Positions 10,948 to 20,012 of a stretch of DNA of 64,000 nucleotides are shown piece by piece. Below the pieces are notes generated by a model that did not search any database, was not told the origin of the DNA, and saw only the letters and a program-made list of their open reading frames with translations. This DNA is from Novosphingobium profundi (GTDB lineage: Bacteria; Pseudomonadota; Alphaproteobacteria; Sphingomonadales; Sphingomonadaceae). A program made the translations under genes and the position numbers. The stretch lies in NCBI RefSeq assembly GCF_020524485.1, contig NZ_JAIVLF010000003.1, positions 1-64,000 of the forward strand. Reading direction: 5' to 3'. Numbering within the stretch: position 1 is the stretch's first letter; every line of letters begins with the position of its first letter.

Positions 10948-12387
10948 TTACGGCACGGCGAGCGCATTCTCCGGGCCCCACAGATGCGCGTGGCGAACCG
11001 GCCGTCGCCGGGTGGCGCTGCGCACGTCGTCGGCCAGCGCGCTGACCAGACCGAAGCCGAAGGCCAGCATGCCGCCGAAATCCGCGCTCCCCACCATCAG
11101 GCCCACGACGAAGCCCGGCATGGCGGCAAAGCGGAAGGCGCTGAAGACGAAGGACGCCTCCCCGGTCCGATCGCGACCCGTGCGCAGCAGGCACTGCAGG
11201 AAGAAGCCGTAGTACAGGGCGCCGCCCAGAAGGCCGGTTCCACTCAGGATCGCGACCAGGCTGCTGGAGGTGCGTGCGCTGCCCAGCCCCAGCCCCAGCC
11301 CCTGGCTTGAGAGCAGCCCCTCGAAGGCCACCCGCCGCCACATGCCGCGCTGCTCAAAGGATTCCGACGAACCCTTCTGAAATACCATGCGATCCACCAG
11401 CTCATAGAGCGGGTCCAACGCATGGGGCGTGACGATCACCACCAGGCACAGGCCGATCACCAGCACCACCACGAAGCCCAGTTCGCCTGCGACGCCCCGC
11501 CGCCTGCGTCGTCCGCGCGCGCCCAGCCGCAGGCACCAGTCCAGCACAGCCAGCATCACGAACACGGCAAACCCCACATAGGCGCCGCTCGAACGCGCCA
11601 GCCAGATGCACCCGATCAGGGCAAGGACCAGAAGCGGAGCCGCGACGTCGCGCACCGGCCCTTGCCACATGGCCCGGCGATAGAAATGGATCGCGCACAG
11701 GAAGCCCAGGCACAATCCGCCATAGGCCGAAGCCTCGGGCATGAGGCCCACCACGCGCTTGCCGCCCAGCACTTCGACATCGACCGCAAGGGCGTAGCTC
11801 GCGGTGCGGAACGGGGCGAGCAGGCCGTTGAGCGGCAGGCTCCCCGCCGCCAGATCGAGCAGCCCGGTCAGCACCGCGACCGCGCCCCCCAGGCACAGCG
11901 CGCGATAGGCGTGCTGGCGCAGGCGCGGGCTGCGCAGGAGCCGGGCGAAGGCGAAGACACTGGCCAGCGCGATCAACAGATAGGCCAGTTGCGAGATATT
12001 CTGCTGGTTGGGCCGCAAGGGCACCGTCTGGTCCAGGTCGCCGCGTACAGGCACGACTTCGATGACCCCGGCAAAGAGGCGCGGCATGAACAGCGTGACG
12101 ATGACCGCCACCACGCCGAACGAGGCCAGCAGCAGGAGCCGTTCGGGCCGCAGCGCCATCCCCAGCAGCGCGCCTGCACCGCCTGGCCGCACGAAGGTTC
12201 GCACAACCAGCGCCAGCGCCACCAGCGGCGTGGGCGTGAAGGTCAGCCCCCCGGTCAGCCCCGTCGGCAGCACCGCGAAGGCGCCGAACGGCATCGTCGC
12301 AAAGAAGAGGTAGAGAAGGACGCTGCGCGGCCCGGCGATCCCCCAGGCCAGAAGCGCCCAGAAAGCGAGGATGGGAAGCAGTGTCAT
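10948..12387 (-). CDS. O-antigen ligase/polymerase-like (Wzy/WaaL) membrane protein
   Basis: About 479 residues with at least ten hydrophobic segments (for example LLPILAFWALLAWGIAG, LLLLASFGVVAVIVTLFM, APLLVLALIGCIWLA, GFVVVLVIGLCLVVIV) mark an inner-membrane protein. The large extracytoplasmic loop near residues 340-380 (LVDRMVFQKGSSESFEQRG) followed by GLGLGLGSARTSS is the usual arrangement of O-antigen polymerases and ligases, which join undecaprenyl-linked glycan units. The gene stands at the edge of a polysaccharide locus and is transcribed with the sulfotransferase upstream of it. The ATG at 12387 has GGGGGG upstream; a GTG at 12417 is the alternative. Polymerase and ligase cannot be told apart from sequence alone. 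Confidence 0.8.
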   Translation of the reverse strand: MTLLPILAFWALLAWGIAGPRSVLLYLFFATMPFGAFAVLPTGLTGGLTFTPTPLVALALVVRTFVRPGGAGALLGMALRPERLLLLASFGVVAVIVTLFMPRLFAGVIEVVPVRGDLDQTVPLRPNQQNISQLAYLLIALASVFAFARLLRSPRLRQHAYRALCLGGAVAVLTGLLDLAAGSLPLNGLLAPFRTASYALAVDVEVLGGKRVVGLMPEASAYGGLCLGFLCAIHFYRRAMWQGPVRDVAAPLLVLALIGCIWLARSSGAYVGFAVFVMLAVLDWCLRLGARGRRRRRGVAGELGFVVVLVIGLCLVVIVTPHALDPLYELVDRMVFQKGSSESFEQRGMWRRVAFEGLLSSQGLGLGLGSARTSSSLVAILSGTGLLGGALYYGFFLQCLLRTGRDRTGEASFVFSAFRFAAMPGFVVGLMVGSADFGGMLAFGFGLVSALADDVRSATRRRPVRHAHLWGPENALAVP

Positions 12388-12477
12388 CGCGCGCCCCCCG
12401 AATCCGCCCCCAAGCACACCGCTGCGAGACCACCCCCATGGCTGCGCACCGCTTTGACGCCTCCCCGACAGGCCATC

Positions 12478-13467
12478 CTACCAGGCGTCCATCGTTCGGC
12501 CGATCATCGCCTCGAAGGCGGCCCGGCGCGGCGCGAGGTACTCGGCAAGGTAGGCGCGCGCCGCCGCTTCATCGATGTCCTGCTTGTCGAAGGACACCGT
12601 TGCCGCCGCGCGCAATTTTCCGACGAGGTTGTCTGGCAGGTGTCCGCGCATCCCAGCCCAGAGCGCGGAATCGCGCAAGGCCCGCACGAAAGGAAAACGC
12701 TCGCGCCGGCTGATGGGCGGCGAGCGGTGCCGGTCCGCCAGGTCCGCCTTGGCATAATCAAGGCCGGGAAGCCCCAGCCAGGCAAAACATTCATCCAGCA
12801 CGCGGCGCCGGTCACGGCGAAGCTCCTCGGCGGCAAAGACATGGATCTGCGCGGGCGCGAAATGGGCGCGGTATTCGGCCAGTTGCAGGGCATAGTCGGA
12901 GGTGTCGCGGTAGATCGGGTTCTCCCGCATGGCCCGTTCGATCGGCAGGCGCTCCTGAAATTCCTTGGCCCGCTGCCAGTAGTGCGCGATGGCCCGCGAG
13001 ACCGGTTCGCGCACGACGTAGATGATGCGCGCCTCGGGCACGGTCGCCGCAATCCGCGCCGCCACGCCGCTTCGCGCGGGAGCCTGCGAATAGTAGACGC
13101 TGCCCTCGCCGCGGTAGCGGGCCTGGGCGCGCCCCTCCCACAAGGCAAGATAGGCCTCAGGCTCGTGCGAGCAAGCGCGCCGCGCCATGATCGGCCAGGC
13201 CTGCGCCAGCTCGGCCGGATCGACGAAGAAGCAGGGCTCCTTCTCGGTGCTCATCGCGATATCGGGGTGCTGGCGCAAGTAGGCATGCAGCGCGCTGGAG
13301 CCCGACTTCGATGCGCCGATCACGAACAGGTTGGGCCGCCCGGGGGCCGCCGCCACCTGCGTCAGCGCCACCGCGCGATCCCCCGTCCCCACAGACGGGG
13401 CCGGTCTTTCCGGGCGTTGGTCCGGTTGGGCGGCGATGCCTGTGCGGCGTTCGATCGTCTCCTGCAT
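12478..13467 (-). CDS. PAPS-dependent sulfotransferase (polysaccharide locus)
   Basis: The 329-residue product carries both sulfate-donor motifs of the sulfotransferase fold: the 5'-phosphosulfate loop LFVIGASKSGSSALHAYL near residue 50 and the 3'-phosphate motif IIYVVREPVSRAIAHYW near 150-165. These are the features of heparan-sulfate N-sulfotransferase-like bacterial enzymes, which transfer sulfate from PAPS to a sugar hydroxyl or amine. No signal peptide or membrane segment is seen, so it would act in the cytoplasm on lipid-linked glycan. It lies 90 bases upstream of the polymerase gene on the same strand. The ATG at 13467 follows GGAGAG; an ATG at 13482 is possible. With the second sulfotransferase at 17190 it suggests a sulfated polymer. 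Confidence 0.88.
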   Translation of the reverse strand: MQETIERRTGIAAQPDQRPERPAPSVGTGDRAVALTQVAAAPGRPNLFVIGASKSGSSALHAYLRQHPDIAMSTEKEPCFFVDPAELAQAWPIMARRACSHEPEAYLALWEGRAQARYRGEGSVYYSQAPARSGVAARIAATVPEARIIYVVREPVSRAIAHYWQRAKEFQERLPIERAMRENPIYRDTSDYALQLAEYRAHFAPAQIHVFAAEELRRDRRRVLDECFAWLGLPGLDYAKADLADRHRSPPISRRERFPFVRALRDSALWAGMRGHLPDNLVGKLRAAATVSFDKQDIDEAAARAYLAEYLAPRRAAFEAMIGRTMDAW

Positions 13468-13916
13468 CCTGCGTCTCTCCATGGCCGGTCAGCGCAGCCA
13501 GACTATCCCTACGCAGACCTGCATAGTATCGCAGGAGTCTCCATTTTGGTGGCATCGCTCCCGCGGCATCGCGCAGATGTCCGGAACGCCGGGAAAAAAC
13601 GCCTCCAGCCGCCCGCACATGCTGCGCTGCAACCTTATCCAGGCCCCTTCACATCACGTATGCAGGAGCCGGAAAGGCGCGGCCTGCGGGGCTGCGGTGT
13701 CCAACCTTGCGGGCCGCGCCCCGTGCTAACTCGTAATCGGATGCAAATGGCGTGGGCAGACGCCGGCACGTGGGGCACCCTGAGGATGAACACGTGCCTA
13801 CTCGTAAGGTACCGGCGGACTTCCCGCTTCGCGCGTCTGCACATGGCAAGCCACGCGGGGCGTCGCAGGATATCCGGCGCCCTTGCGGCGGGCTCTCATC
13901 CTGCATCGAGGTTCGT
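13468..13916. other. Divergent promoter region in the polysaccharide locus
   Basis: This gap separates the leftward sulfotransferase and the rightward GT2. No coding frame is supported. An inverted repeat GCGCGGCC (13678-13685) / GGCCGCGC (13713-13720) with a 27-base loop is present but has no T run, so it is not a classical terminator. Promoters for both directions should be here. Confidence 0.4.
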
Positions 13917-14927
13917 ATGCACCCTATCCTGCCTCCCCTTCTCGCCCGCGCCCCCGCGGTGCCAGCACCGGCCAACGACGTCTCTGCAGGCACGGCGCGG
14001 CGCGGACCGGACGTCGCCGCCCCTGCGCCCGTTGCCGATGCCGCTTCCCTGCGCGTGGCCGTGGTCGTCGCCAGTCTCGGCCGTCCGGAACTGATCACGC
14101 AGATGCAGGAGCTGATGGCCCGGCAATGCCAGCCGCCCGAACGGCTCCTGTTCTCGGTCACCGGTCCGCAGGATCTCCCCTCCCCTCCGCCCGAGGACCA
14201 GCGCATCGGAATCGTGACGGGCCCCAAGGGCCTGTGCGCGCAGCGCAATACCGCGCTGGAACAGCTGGGCAGCGACTACGACGTGATCGTGTTCTACGAT
14301 GACGACTTCATACCTGCACCGGACAGCCTGGCCCGCATCCGGGAGTTCTTTGCCTCCCATCCCGACGTCGCGGGCGCCACCGGGCACGTGATCGCCGATG
14401 GGATCAACACCCCCGGGATCGATTTCGCAAAGGCCCAGCAACTGCTGCAATCCCACGGTGCTACGCACAAGTGCGCGCCCAACTGCATCGTCACCGACCT
14501 CGCGGGCCTCTATGGATGCAACATGGCCTACCGCACCGCCGCCATCGGTACCCAGCGCTTCGACGAACGGCTCAGGCTCTATGCATGGCAGGAGGATATC
14601 GACTTTGCCGCCTCCCTTCGCCCGCGCGGCCGCATTGTGAAGACCTTTGCCTTCTGCGGCGTGCACCAGGGGGTCAAGCATGGCCGAACACCCGGGTTGC
14701 GGTTGGGGTATTCGCAGGTCATCAACCCATCCTACCTGGTCCGTAAGGGAACGATGCCGCTTGGCTTCGCCTTGCGCCTGATACTGGGTAACCTTGTGGC
14801 TAACCACGTGAAAATTCTAAGGCCCGAACCCTGGGTGGACCGTCGCGGCCGGGCCTGGGGCAACTGGATCGGCCTGTTCGACCTCGTCCGCGGGCGCCTG
14901 ACCCCCGAAAGGATCGAAACCCTTTGA
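13917..14927 (+). CDS. Family 2 glycosyltransferase
   Basis: The 336-residue enzyme has the GT-A fold of GT2 transferases. VAVVVASLGRPELIT opens the nucleotide-binding half, GLCAQRNTAL binds the donor, and VIVFYDDDFIPAP carries the DxD metal motif. WQEDIDFAASL supplies the ED catalytic base region. The last 70 residues (GYSQVINPSYLVRKGTMPLGFALRLILGNLVANHVK) include an amphipathic or hydrophobic stretch that could seat the enzyme on the membrane. The first 45 residues are Ala/Pro-rich and look disordered. It should add a sugar to the growing lipid-linked repeat unit of the exopolysaccharide. The sugar is not predictable. The ATG at 13917 was chosen as the first near the conserved region; upstream frame extension has no support. 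Confidence 0.88.
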   Translation: MHPILPPLLARAPAVPAPANDVSAGTARRGPDVAAPAPVADAASLRVAVVVASLGRPELITQMQELMARQCQPPERLLFSVTGPQDLPSPPPEDQRIGIVTGPKGLCAQRNTALEQLGSDYDVIVFYDDDFIPAPDSLARIREFFASHPDVAGATGHVIADGINTPGIDFAKAQQLLQSHGATHKCAPNCIVTDLAGLYGCNMAYRTAAIGTQRFDERLRLYAWQEDIDFAASLRPRGRIVKTFAFCGVHQGVKHGRTPGLRLGYSQVINPSYLVRKGTMPLGFALRLILGNLVANHVKILRPEPWVDRRGRAWGNWIGLFDLVRGRLTPERIETL

Positions 14928-14958
14928 CCCACCCGCCGCGCAGCCTACACAGCTGAGC

Positions 14959-15984
14959 ATGCACGCACCGGTTGATCCCTCCACATCGCACACCTCCACC
15001 GGCGTGCGCCTGCGCAGATGGCTGGTTCGGATCGCGGTCCTGGGATTGGCCATCGCCGGGCTTGTCCTGCTCTTGCCGAAACTGGCCGGACAGTGGCCGT
15101 ACCTGGGACTTGCGGCCCTGATCCACGTGCCAGCCATGTGGCTGGGCCTGGTATCCACGCTTGGTCTGCTTGGTCTGCTTGTCCTGCGCGCGCTGCAAGT
15201 ACGCCGTGCGCAGTTCAGTCGTACCGGGGCCGGGTTTCTCGGGATTGCCCTCATCCTGGTCCTTGCCCTGCAACCGGCGACACGCCTCCCGGCCCCGTGC
15301 CCGGCCGATGCGCAGCGGCTGACCCTGGCATGGCTGAATACCCGCCACACGCAACAACCCGGTCGGATCCGCCATTGGCTGCAGCGCGCACGTCCCGACA
15401 TAATCGGCGTAGCCGAGATGCCATCATGGCCAGGGGACCTCGAAGAGTATCTCGATCGCAACTATGCCTTCATGCAGAACTGTCAGCGCAAGGGGCAATG
15501 TTCGACCCGGCTCTACTCGCGGATTCCCCCTAGCGAGAAACTCGGCCTGGCCCGTGGCGATGCCGAGCAGCGGCGAACTTTATCGGGGGCGGGCCTCGTG
15601 TTTCCGGCAGGTTCGGGCACACGTGCCTGGAGCATCGCCGCCGTCCATCTGTCGCGGCCGACATCGCCCGATGCACAAGCCCGTGAACTGCGCGAGTTCG
15701 AGGCCCGCATGGGCGCGGATGCCGACACGCTAATTCTGGGTGATTTCAACCTCTCGCCGCGTCTGCCGGTCCTCCAGGACTTCGTGGCACGCAACGGCCT
15801 GACGATCACCCGGGCAGACCGGCCAACCTGGCCGCTGGAGTTGGGGGAGACGCGCCTCGAAGGCCTGTGGCAGATCGACCACCTGCTGACAGGGCGCCAC
15901 TGGCAGGTGGAAAGCTTCAAGGCCTCGCCCTGGCTCGGGTCCGACCATCGTGGCTTCGTTGCCAAGGTCTGCCGGGTGGGCTGA
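14959..15984 (+). CDS. Membrane-anchored endonuclease/exonuclease/phosphatase (EEP) family hydrolase
   Basis: The 341-residue protein starts with three hydrophobic segments (about 23-45, 50-80, 92-110), followed by an EEP domain facing the periplasm or cytoplasm depending on topology. Recognisable EEP landmarks are the metal-binding Glu in IIGVAEMPSW, ILGDFNLSP, the His/Asp pair in LWQIDHLLTG, and the closing SDHRGFVAKV. Such domains cleave phosphodiesters in nucleic acids, lipids or inositol phosphates; the anchored bacterial ones are mostly of unknown substrate. It follows the GT2 by 31 bases and is probably co-transcribed, which suggests a role in polysaccharide or lipid-carrier metabolism. 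That link is inference. Confidence 0.85.
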   Translation: MHAPVDPSTSHTSTGVRLRRWLVRIAVLGLAIAGLVLLLPKLAGQWPYLGLAALIHVPAMWLGLVSTLGLLGLLVLRALQVRRAQFSRTGAGFLGIALILVLALQPATRLPAPCPADAQRLTLAWLNTRHTQQPGRIRHWLQRARPDIIGVAEMPSWPGDLEEYLDRNYAFMQNCQRKGQCSTRLYSRIPPSEKLGLARGDAEQRRTLSGAGLVFPAGSGTRAWSIAAVHLSRPTSPDAQARELREFEARMGADADTLILGDFNLSPRLPVLQDFVARNGLTITRADRPTWPLELGETRLEGLWQIDHLLTGRHWQVESFKASPWLGSDHRGFVAKVCRVG

Positions 15985-16347
15985 CCCATCCGATACCGAG
16001 CCGACCCCGGTGCCGGTGACAACGTGGTCGCAAAGAGAGCTTGCGCGTCACCCGTCTCCAAGCTGGAAAAAGAGGATAGCTGGAAAGACCCTTTTCCCAG
16101 GAGCTATTGCGCCTCGCCCCGGGAAACGGCCCCCGCGAGGCTCCGTTCTGGGCCAAGACAGCGCACGTGGTGAGCTCGTCGGATTGGGGCGCCCGAGGCT
16201 GGAAGTTCTGGGATCCTTGGCTCCGCTCCGACGCAGTGTCTTGATCGCCTGGATGGGGCGGCAAATACGGCTGCGCGTTCCATGGTGCTGATGCCTCAGC
16301 ATCGCTGCAGCGTGATATTGGCGTAGTGTTGTCTCGCCCGGGTCGCC
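15985..16347. other. Gene-free gap with a decayed composite repeat
   Basis: No gene is supported in these 363 bases. About 16097-16198 aligns by eye with the 113-bp composite element: the sequence before it (AGCTGGAAAGACC) matches the flank of copy 5, and GTGAGCTCGTCGGATTGGGG followed by GCCCGAGG matches the linker next to module A. The stems are broken, so this looks like an old copy. Confidence 0.5.
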
Positions 16348-17088
16348 TCAATATGCCCCTCGTGAGAAGGCAACCGCGGGAATGGTCCGGAACAGCAACC
16401 AAAGGTCCAAGGCCAGCCCTTTGCGGCAGACATAATCGATGTCCATCCGCACTCGGGTAGCGTAGGACACGTCGCTGCGTCCGCTGATCTGCCACAGTCC
16501 CGTCAGCCCCGGACGAACCCGGCAATAGACCTCGAACTGCCGACCGTAGCGCTCCACTTCGGCGAGAACCACCGGACGCGGTCCCACGATGCTCATCTGC
16601 CCGGCGAGAACATTGAAGAGCTGGGGAAATTCATCGAGGCTGAACTTGCGAAGAATGGCACCGACTGCAGTCACACGCGGGTCGTCCCGAAGCTTGTAGG
16701 TCACGGCCAGTTCCTGCTGGGCTGCGGGATTTTCCGCCAGGTAGCGTTGCAGGATCGCATCGCCGTCGATGCGCATGGTACGAAACTTGAGGCAGGGAAA
16801 GAAGCGCCCCCGATAGCCCACTCGGCGGTGCGCGTAGAAGACCGGCCCAGGATCGTTGAGGAAAAGCAGCGCGGTGAGCAGCAGCAAGAACGGGGCGATC
16901 AGGACAAGAATAGCCATGGCGATCAGAATATCGAACATCCGCCAGACCGCATGCTGCAACGCCGAAGGTGTGCCCGGCTCGGGCCTCGAAGCCGCCCTCG
17001 CACCGCCAAGCGGCCCGCCCCCCGCGGCAAGAGCGAAAGACTGTCCCGCCAGGGGACCCGGCCCAGTGTGGTACGTTTTCTGCGACAT
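16348..17088 (-). CDS. Undecaprenyl-phosphate sugar phosphotransferase (initiating transferase)
   Basis: The 246-residue enzyme belongs to the monotopic phosphoglycosyl transferases that start exopolysaccharide repeat units by moving a sugar-1-phosphate from a nucleotide sugar to undecaprenyl phosphate. One hydrophobic segment ([20 protein letters not shown]) precedes the catalytic core. The core has [19 protein letters not shown], the DE dyad in [22 protein letters not shown] and [15 protein letters not shown]. It is the short form, without the N-terminal four-helix and CoA-binding-like region of WbaP. CAGGGAGACC before the ATG at 17088 supports the start. This is the likely entry enzyme for the polysaccharide made by the surrounding genes. 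Confidence 0.93.
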   Translation of the reverse strand: MSQKTYHTGPGPLAGQSFALAAGGGPLGGARAASRPEPGTPSALQHAVWRMFDILIAMAILVLIAPFLLLLTALLFLNDPGPVFYAHRRVGYRGRFFPCLKFRTMRIDGDAILQRYLAENPAAQQELAVTYKLRDDPRVTAVGAILRKFSLDEFPQLFNVLAGQMSIVGPRPVVLAEVERYGRQFEVYCRVRPGLTGLWQISGRSDVSYATRVRMDIDYVCRKGLALDLWLLFRTIPAVAFSRGAY

Positions 17089-17189
17089 CGGCAGGTCTCC
17101 CTGAACGTGATTGTGACGATGCGGCCCGATGCGATCTTGTTGTCCTGCGACTATCCATGCGCATCTCGCAGCTGCAACAGGATCAAGGT

Positions 17190-18116
17190 TCACTTTGGGG
17201 CTATTCGCTCCGTCCGCGGCGCGCCCCGCAGATCGTCCCGTCCGAAGATCTCCGCCAGTGCCGCATAGCTTTCCTGCAGTTGGGCGCAGGTCGCCGAGGA
17301 CAGATCGAGATCGGAGGGATCCACCGGCCGTCCGGGCAGGCTCGGCTCGATCCGGGAATGGCGGCCGCTGACCAACGGATCGCCCCCGCCGCCCCGGCGT
17401 GATGCCGCCTTGCTGCGATAGGCATTGACCAGCGGCGGGGTGATGCCCAGCTGCGTGGAAATGGCGGCAAGGACAGCATCGGGATCGCGCAGCAGCGCCT
17501 CGTGGGTGAGACCGATGCGATGTCCGGGATCGAAGCGCGGCCACATCTCGGCCAGCGCGGAGAGGCGCCCGATATAGTAGGACGCGGCCTCCTCGTGGGT
17601 GCGGTATTCGTCCCGTCCCAGCCGCGCAAAAAGATCGACGATCGAGCGGACCGAGGCGAATGGCTCGCGCACGAGGAAGATCGCCCGCGCCGAGAAGAAG
17701 GCGGGGGGCGCGGCGGCGTCGAGACGGGAATGGAGGATCTTGTCGAACTGCCAGGGCGCCCGCGCATCCCACCCCTTGCGCCGTGCGCAGTTGACCGCGA
17801 GCCGGCCGGGCGCATCGAGCCCGTCATGCGTGACGTGGCTCTCTCCGTAGCCGGAAAAATCCGGCCGCGAACACACGATGTTGGAAAGCGCGGTCGACCC
17901 GCAGCGCATATGCGCCAGCACGAAGAGGCACCTGTCGTAGCGGCCGTGCGGAAGCGCTCTCCCGACCAGCCAGCCCAACCCGCGCTTGCCCGCATCGCGC
18001 AAGTACGCGCGCGGAGCAAGGACGGTGCGGCCCGCCCCGTCCCGCACCTCGCGCCCTTCCACTGGCTCCTGGCCAAACTCTCCTTTCGGCAAGGTCAGTC
18101 CCGTGTCCCCGTGCAT
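17190..18116 (-). CDS. Second PAPS-dependent sulfotransferase of the polysaccharide locus
   Basis: The 308-residue product resembles NodH/Stf0-like bacterial sulfotransferases. FVLAHMRCGSTALSNIV near residues 75-90 holds the 5'-phosphosulfate loop and AIFLVREPFASVRSIVDLF near 165-183 the 3'-phosphate Arg/Ser motif. It is only distantly like the sulfotransferase at 12478, so the two may modify different positions. It lies 101 bases upstream of the initiating transferase on the same strand. AGGAACAGGGGG ahead of the ATG at 18116 sets the start; the open frame runs 790 bases further upstream across the flippase gene, which I reject. Together the two enzymes argue for a sulfated glycan. Confidence 0.87.
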   Translation of the reverse strand: MHGDTGLTLPKGEFGQEPVEGREVRDGAGRTVLAPRAYLRDAGKRGLGWLVGRALPHGRYDRCLFVLAHMRCGSTALSNIVCSRPDFSGYGESHVTHDGLDAPGRLAVNCARRKGWDARAPWQFDKILHSRLDAAAPPAFFSARAIFLVREPFASVRSIVDLFARLGRDEYRTHEEAASYYIGRLSALAEMWPRFDPGHRIGLTHEALLRDPDAVLAAISTQLGITPPLVNAYRSKAASRRGGGGDPLVSGRHSRIEPSLPGRPVDPSDLDLSSATCAQLQESYAALAEIFGRDDLRGAPRTERIAPK

Positions 18117-18347
18117 GCGTTCCCCCTGTTCCTTGACCCGGGCGAGGGTCTGAATCGGCGCAGATCGCGCGCCGTGTCCCGAGGGTAAGACCCAGGGCCG
18201 TCCGACACCCGGCGAGTTAGGTCCAACATGGCGGTACTTCGCGTTCCGGACCCCCGCGTCTCCACGTAGAACGAAAGGGCACTCGGGGGCGTCCGGGGGA
18301 CCTGCGAACGCCTCCGGGCTTCGCCACGGCGGGAATTGAGAGGGAGC

Positions 18348-19838
18348 ATGGCGGCAACGATGGGCGAGATGACAGCCCCGCGAAGGAACCGGCGGCAGGG
18401 CCTTGCCCAGGCAACGCGGCAGGGTGCGCGCGCGCTCTTCGCGATGACCGCCCGCTCGCTGCAACAGGTTTCCACGCTGGTGATCACCCTGCTGGCGGCC
18501 CGTTTCCTCGCCCCTGGCGACTACGGCGTCTACAGCCTCGCGATCGTCTTCATCGTCCTGATCCAGACACTGACCTACACCGGCTTCTACCAGTTCATCC
18601 TGACCTCGCGGGAGCCGGACAAGGTGGTTCTCTCGACCTGCTTCTGGCTGATTCTGGGGCTCGTCGGCGCGGCCTCGGCCCTGCTCGCGCTCGTGGCCTG
18701 GCCCCTGCAATGGCTGTTCCAGGCGCCGGACCTGGGCGGCGTGATCCTCTTGCTTGCCCTGCTCCAACCCCTTGCGGGAATCGGGGCCTGGTCTTCCGCC
18801 GCGCTGCTGCGCCGGGGCGCGGCCATGCTCAACTTCCGGATCATGTTTGCGCAGAACCTGCTCGCGCTCGTGGGCGGGGCAGCGCTGGTGTGGTCGTGGC
18901 ATTCGCTTTACGCGCTTGTCGCGTTCCGAGCCATCCGGGTGCTTTCGGGAGCCCTGCTCTACGCCTTCCTCGCGCGCGATTGCCCACAGCTGCGCTTCGA
19001 CGTTGCCCTCGCCCGCGGCGCCGCCCGCTTCTCGGCCGGGCTCTACGGCTCACGCGGGCTCGGCTTTCTGGCGCAATACGCCGCCGACCTCCTGCTCGGC
19101 CTCTTGCACAGCCCGACGGCCGTCGGCCTCTACCGTTTCGGCAACCGGGTCGCGACCGGGATCACGGACACTGCCATGCAGCCCATGGCCAGCTTCGCGG
19201 CCATGCAGATGGGCGCCGCCGCGCGCAAGGGGCACGACCTGTCCGCCACGCTTGCCCGCTTTTCCGGGACGCTGGCCCTGGCAGCCGGCATGCTGGGCGC
19301 CGGGATCATCGTGCTCGCCGACGACATGATCGCGCTGTTCTTCCAACCCAGTTACGCCGCAGGCCTCGTCGTTACCTATGCCATGGCGCTGCGGGCGCTT
19401 GCAGGCGCGGGCAAGCTTCTCATCGAGCCCGCCTTCGCCGCGCTCGGACGCACCAGCTCGGTCATGTACTTCAACCTGGTGACGAGCCTGGTCGCGGTGG
19501 CGGCGGTCTTCGCCGCCTCGCCCTGGGGCCTTGCCGCGCTGGCCTGGGCGCAGGTCGCAGTGGTCGCGGCCTCCACGCTTTATGCCTTCGCCCTGCTCTC
19601 GCGGCGCGGCCGGCTCGACGTATGGCCAAGCCTGCGCAACCTCGCGCTCGCGATCCTGCTGTCCGCCAATTTCGGCCTGCTGCTGGGGCTGGGGTGCCAT
19701 GGGCTGGAGGCGCTGCTGCCGCCGGGGCTCCTCCCGGCCCTGGGAGGACGCCTCGCCTTTGCCGCCCTGCTGGCACTGCCCACCCTTGCGCTCGCGCTAC
19801 GCCTGCGCGTCCTCGACCTTTCGGTCTTCTCCGGGTGA
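18348..19838 (+). CDS. Wzx-like polysaccharide flippase (MATE/MOP superfamily)
   Basis: The 496-residue protein has about 12-14 hydrophobic helices, as expected for lipid-linked oligosaccharide flippases that move undecaprenyl-linked repeat units across the inner membrane. The N-terminal signature LQQVSTLVITLLAARFLAPGDYGVYSLA is typical of the polysaccharide_synt family, with a later RFGNRVATGITD segment and a hydrophobic C terminus. It is read away from the sulfotransferase at 17190-18116, with a 231-base divergent promoter gap, and is followed by the GT4 gene. GAGAGGGAG just before ATG 18348 supports the start over the TTG at 18336. Confidence 0.9.
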   Translation: MAATMGEMTAPRRNRRQGLAQATRQGARALFAMTARSLQQVSTLVITLLAARFLAPGDYGVYSLAIVFIVLIQTLTYTGFYQFILTSREPDKVVLSTCFWLILGLVGAASALLALVAWPLQWLFQAPDLGGVILLLALLQPLAGIGAWSSAALLRRGAAMLNFRIMFAQNLLALVGGAALVWSWHSLYALVAFRAIRVLSGALLYAFLARDCPQLRFDVALARGAARFSAGLYGSRGLGFLAQYAADLLLGLLHSPTAVGLYRFGNRVATGITDTAMQPMASFAAMQMGAAARKGHDLSATLARFSGTLALAAGMLGAGIIVLADDMIALFFQPSYAAGLVVTYAMALRALAGAGKLLIEPAFAALGRTSSVMYFNLVTSLVAVAAVFAASPWGLAALAWAQVAVVAASTLYAFALLSRRGRLDVWPSLRNLALAILLSANFGLLLGLGCHGLEALLPPGLLPALGGRLAFAALLALPTLALALRLRVLDLSVFSG

Positions 19839-20012
19839 GGCGTCATGCCCACCCTGCCCTTTGGCCTCACGGAGTAATCACGATGCCCAGGTTCCCCGTT
19901 GCCGCCCCCAACCGCCCCACGCTCAGCGCGCATCCCGCCCGGATCGGCAAGGTCGACAGGCCAGCCTGCGCAGGAACCCTGGCCCCCGTGGCGCGGACCG
20001 GGGGGCAGGTCC

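Noticed and set aside
17190..18902. A 570-residue sulfotransferase with a long N-terminal extension
   Set aside because: The extension crosses the flippase gene on the other strand and lacks any domain; ATG 18116 with AGGAACAGGGGG upstream fits better.
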